Assembly: GCA_022843085.1 (NCBI GenBank) | Contig: JALHOI010000092.1 | Location: 1 to 9,185 of the forward strand | Source of the DNA: Pseudobdellovibrionaceae bacterium | GTDB lineage: Bacteria; Bdellovibrionota; Bdellovibrionia; Bdellovibrionales; JAMPXM01 | DNA length: 9,185 nt | Direction: 5' to 3' | In this document: positions 7,041 to 9,185 of the stretch, in pieces | Layout of the letters: every line of letters starts with the position of its first letter | Numbering within the stretch: the first letter of the stretch is position 1 | Notes under the pieces: generated by a model | The model's database searches: none | Told to the model about the DNA's origin: nothing | The model's input: the letters and a program-made list of their open reading frames with translations, nothing else | Position numbers and translations under genes: made by a program

Positions 7041-7369
7041 AAAAAATGAAAGTGATTTTGATCGTCGCCGCCGTCGGTTTGTTTCTCACTTTGGGGTTGA
7101 TGACGTGGGCCGCTGTGTCGATCGTGCAAGCCAGCCTTGAAACGGTCTCGACTGAAATCACGAAGGTCGCAGATTCGAAAATTGCCACGAGTTTTGCCGA
7201 ACAAGTTAGGCAGCCAGAGTGCGTGGCCTTTCTTCTCAGCACACTCGAACCGAAGACTTGGTTCGCCAAAGCGCCGATCGACAACTTCAACACCATGAAA
7301 AACGCCTGCTTCGCCGACAACAAATACCTGAACGACAAACACTTAAAAGACGAGGAGATGACGTTATGA
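7037..7369 (+). CDS. Unknown small single-span membrane protein in the baeRF-HPF operon
   Basis: I do not recognise this 110-residue protein. It starts MKKMK, then has one hydrophobic segment at about residues 6-30 that could be a membrane anchor or an uncleaved signal; no clear signal peptidase site is visible. The polar remainder starts with a probable helix (residues 33-58) and has two cysteines, Cys62 and Cys91, that could form a disulfide if the domain is outside the membrane. With MKKMK inside, the C-terminal domain would face the periplasm. The ATG overlaps the stop of the upstream gene (ATGA), with GAGAGGT just before it, and the stop overlaps the HPF ATG. Sandwiched between two ribosome-binding proteins, it probably belongs to the same process, but the sequence gives no mechanism. 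Confidence 0.8.
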   Translation: MKKMKVILIVAAVGLFLTLGLMTWAAVSIVQASLETVSTEITKVADSKIATSFAEQVRQPECVAFLLSTLEPKTWFAKAPIDNFNTMKNACFADNKYLNDKHLKDEEMTL

Positions 7370-7785
7370 CGATCGTAAAGTTCAAAAACTTCGACCGATC
7401 CGAGTTTGTGCTGAGTGCGGTGCACTCGAAACTTGAAACGCTGATCGAAAAGTTTCCCGATCTTAGTCGAAGCCAGCTTCAGGTCATTCTCACCATGGAC
7501 AACTCACCGCTTCAACCAGGAGCCGACCAGTTTCGAGTACGAATTCTCATTTCGGGTGGGCGCTACGCCGGCATCACGATTGAGAAATCGCATCCGAATT
7601 TGTTCGTGGCTCTTGCTGATTTAGCCGATCACCTTCTTGAGAAGCTTAACCGTTGCGGAGATAAAACTCGGGTCAGGGCGCGGTCCAAGGCTCGAATGCT
7701 GAAGCAGCGCCGCTACCAAATAGACAAACGGGTAAACAGCCAAACAACCGATCAGGAAAACAAAGACGACTGGCCCGTCGCGTGA
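7366..7785 (+). CDS. Short-form ribosome hibernation promoting factor (HPF/RaiA, S30AE domain)
   Basis: The 139-residue protein fits the S30AE fold that binds the 30S decoding centre and stabilises idle ribosomes. Residues 3-30 give the first strand and helix (IVKFKNFDRSEFVLSAV), 36-45 the second strand, QFRVRILISGG (55-65) and GITIEKSHPNLFVAL (69-83) the next strands and turn, then ADLADHLLEKLNR (84-96) the second helix. A basic patch (RVRARSKARMLKQRR, 102-116) follows, and the tail is acidic and polar. It lacks the extra C-terminal dimerisation domain of long HPF, so it resembles short HPF or RaiA; I cannot tell which. ATG 7366 overlaps the upstream stop, and GAGGAG lies 8 bases before it. 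Another S30AE paralogue may exist elsewhere in the genome. It ends 23 bases from the stop of the convergent acetyltransferase. Confidence 0.88.
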   Translation: MTIVKFKNFDRSEFVLSAVHSKLETLIEKFPDLSRSQLQVILTMDNSPLQPGADQFRVRILISGGRYAGITIEKSHPNLFVALADLADHLLEKLNRCGDKTRVRARSKARMLKQRRYQIDKRVNSQTTDQENKDDWPVA

Positions 7786-7808
7786 TGCCAGGAGCATGAA
7801 GATCGGCG

Positions 7809-8261
7809 CTACGGCCGGCGCATGCAGATGTAGTCGGTAGCCGGATTTTTGGCTCGGTATTGTTTCAGACGTTCGATTAAAAAAGTGGGCGCATCGGCTT
7901 CGGCGATTTTTTCGAAGCCGATAAACCCATAAAATTTGACGAGGTGACCATAGGGCAGACAAAAAGTGCCTCGGTGGGCGTGAGCATCAAGATAGTTCGC
8001 GAAATCAGAGAGCAGTTTATGACCGACGCCTCGACTTCGATAATCGCGGTGGATCATCATGCTCCGCAACATCGGAGCTTCTTCTTCAATACAAAACCGA
8101 ACAGTGCCGATCAGTTCGCCCGCGCTAAAGGCCAAAAAAAACAAATCATCCGGCCGTGCCATGTGACTCGTATTGTTTGCCGCGTAAAATGGGTTCACGA
8201 CGCTTGCAGCTTCGACCCCCAGAATACGACGAACTGATACAGCAAGCGTTTGGTCCAACAC
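7809..8261 (-). CDS. GNAT-family N-acetyltransferase
   Basis: The 150-residue protein is a single GNAT domain. The acetyl-CoA motif A is clear: LRSMMIHRDYRSRGVGHKLL (65-84), with the RxxGxG pyrophosphate loop at 75-80. The later KFYGFIGFEKI (109-119) is the usual motif B region ending in GF. The substrate cannot be read from the sequence; it could be a small molecule or a protein. The start is GTG 8261, with TTG 8258 next to it, and only a weak AGG upstream. It begins 12 bases after the murD stop on the same strand, so it is probably cotranscribed with murD, although GNATs are not standard members of that cluster. It is convergent with the HPF operon. Confidence 0.88.
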   Translation of the reverse strand: MLDQTLAVSVRRILGVEAASVVNPFYAANNTSHMARPDDLFFLAFSAGELIGTVRFCIEEEAPMLRSMMIHRDYRSRGVGHKLLSDFANYLDAHAHRGTFCLPYGHLVKFYGFIGFEKIAEADAPTFLIERLKQYRAKNPATDYICMRRP

Positions 8262-8273
8262 GAAGCTTTTCGC

Positions 8274-9185
8274 CTATTTGAACTTGCGAACGATTTCTTT
8301 AAAGTAATTGCCGCGCTCTTCGTAGCTGTCAAACATGTCGAAACTTGAAGCCCCCGGCGAGAGCAAAACGGAATCGCTGATGCGCGACTTCTGATACGCA
8401 ATCAACACCGCTTCTTCAAACGTTCCTATGAGAAAGGTTTCAGACCAGTCGCCAAGATCGCGATTCATTCGCTCTTTGGCTTCGCCGACAAGTATCAAGG
8501 TCTTCACTTTACGCTTCACCATCTCGCGAAGTGGTTCGTAGGAAAGGTTGGTATCTTTGCCACCCATGATCAAAATGATGTTTTCATCAAAGGCATCAAG
8601 GGCACGCATGACCGCATGAACGTTTGTTGCTTTCGAATCGTTGAAGAATTCAACGCCACCGACGCGACGAACATACTCAAGACGATGCGGCATTCCCGTG
8701 TAGGTATCGATGACTTTCTGAATCGATTCGCGCTTCGCGCCGTGCTCGCGCGCGGCCAAGATCGCGGCCATAATGTTGTCGATCGAGTGCTTGCCGCGCA
8801 TCTTCATGTTTTTGATCGAATACGTCTCAATATCCGGGCCGGTGCGAACACGCACTTCGTCTTTAATGCAGACGGCGCCGCCGATCGACATGATCTGCGG
8901 TTCAAGCGCAGGTTTGCGAGAGAAATAGAAAATTCGGCCGCGCTGAACAGCTGGGTCGCGCGCAAGTTCAACGACGGCGTTGTCATCGGCGTTTAAGATC
9001 GACGTCGTCGCCTGATTGACGTTCTGAAAGATACGGCGTTTCGCGTTCACGTATTCTTCCATCGACTTGTAGCGATCTTGATGGTTTTCGGCCAAATTTG
9101 AAAATACGATGTTTTGGGGCGTGAATCGGTCGCAATGCTCAAGCTGAAAGCTCGACACTTCCGCGATCACGGAATCAAACTTCTC
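8274..9185 (-). CDS. murD: UDP-N-acetylmuramoylalanine--D-glutamate ligase MurD (N-terminus outside window)
   Basis: MurD adds D-glutamate to UDP-MurNAc-L-Ala in the cytoplasm. The frame is open from the right edge, giving 303 residues; about 150 N-terminal residues with the UDP-binding domain and P-loop are missing. Visible landmarks in order are EVSSFQLE, NLAENHQDRY with the metal-binding His, NAKRRIF with the probable carbamylated Lys, GKHSIDNIMAA, the signature FFNDSKATNVHA, MGGKDTNLSYEPL, and LLSPGASSFDMFDSYEERG near the end. SKATN separates MurD from MurC, MurE and MurF. The C-terminus KFK ends with TAG, 12 bases ahead of the GNAT start. The gene continues on the minus strand beyond the window, presumably into the upstream dcw genes. 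Confidence 0.96.
   Translation of the reverse strand, partial: EKFDSVIAEVSSFQLEHCDRFTPQNIVFSNLAENHQDRYKSMEEYVNAKRRIFQNVNQATTSILNADDNAVVELARDPAVQRGRIFYFSRKPALEPQIMSIGGAVCIKDEVRVRTGPDIETYSIKNMKMRGKHSIDNIMAAILAAREHGAKRESIQKVIDTYTGMPHRLEYVRRVGGVEFFNDSKATNVHAVMRALDAFDENIILIMGGKDTNLSYEPLREMVKRKVKTLILVGEAKERMNRDLGDWSETFLIGTFEEAVLIAYQKSRISDSVLLSPGASSFDMFDSYEERGNYFKEIVRKFK

Noticed and set aside
7815..7850. Intrinsic terminator for the HPF operon (CCGGC ... GCCGG followed by ATTTTT)
   Set aside because: The stem is only 5 bp with a 20-base loop, and it lies inside the convergent acetyltransferase gene. It may act weakly but cannot be supported.
3629..8273. Mobile element or recent horizontal transfer as the source of the inserted block
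   Set aside because: There is no transposase, integrase, tRNA or flanking direct repeat, and base and codon usage by eye match the flanking genes.

Overview
The window looks like a piece of a Bdellovibrionota-type chromosome. This rests mainly on the MurC, MurG and FtsW sequences, which resemble what I remember of Bdellovibrio proteins, and on tight gene packing at roughly 50% GC. The phylum call is an inference from memory, not a search. Codon and base usage look similar throughout, with TCGA and GATC words frequent in every gene, so nothing suggests recent foreign DNA.

The two ends belong to the division and cell wall (dcw) cluster and read on the minus strand. On the right is the C-terminal two thirds of MurD (9185 to 8274), followed 12 bases later by a GNAT acetyltransferase (8261 to 7809). 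On the left are FtsW (3628 to 2489), MurG (2492 to 1368) and MurC (1371 to the edge). FtsW, MurG and MurC are chained by 4-base stop/start overlaps. Together these proteins add D-Glu to the peptidoglycan precursor (MurD), make lipid II (MurG), polymerise it at the septum (FtsW) and start the stem peptide (MurC).

MurD and FtsW are usually close neighbours. Here about 4.6 kb separates them, and most of it reads the other way. It holds two units. The first is a divergent pair: a TerC/Alx family membrane protein (minus, 4722 to 3709, running toward ftsW) and an NhaR-like LysR regulator (plus, 4949 to 5833). They share a 226-base intergenic region with clustered TTCA/TGAA dyads. The second is a plus-strand operon (5949 or 5874 to 7785) of three genes joined by two ATGA overlaps: a bacterial eRF1/Pelota-like protein (baeRF/Balon family) with no GGQ motif, an unknown 110-residue single-span membrane protein, and a short HPF/RaiA (S30AE) ribosome hibernation factor.

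The most interesting content is this second unit. A Balon-like A-site protein, an unknown membrane protein and HPF are apparently translated as coupled partners, which suggests a ribosome hibernation or protection module, possibly with a membrane-linked component. A structured leader with several inverted repeats precedes it. Smaller points of interest are a 12-base tandem triplication at the MurG N-terminus, a minus-strand hairpin between terC and ftsW, and a hydrophobic 47-codon open stretch lacking a usable ATG just ahead of terC. I see no tRNA, rRNA, CRISPR array or insertion sequence.
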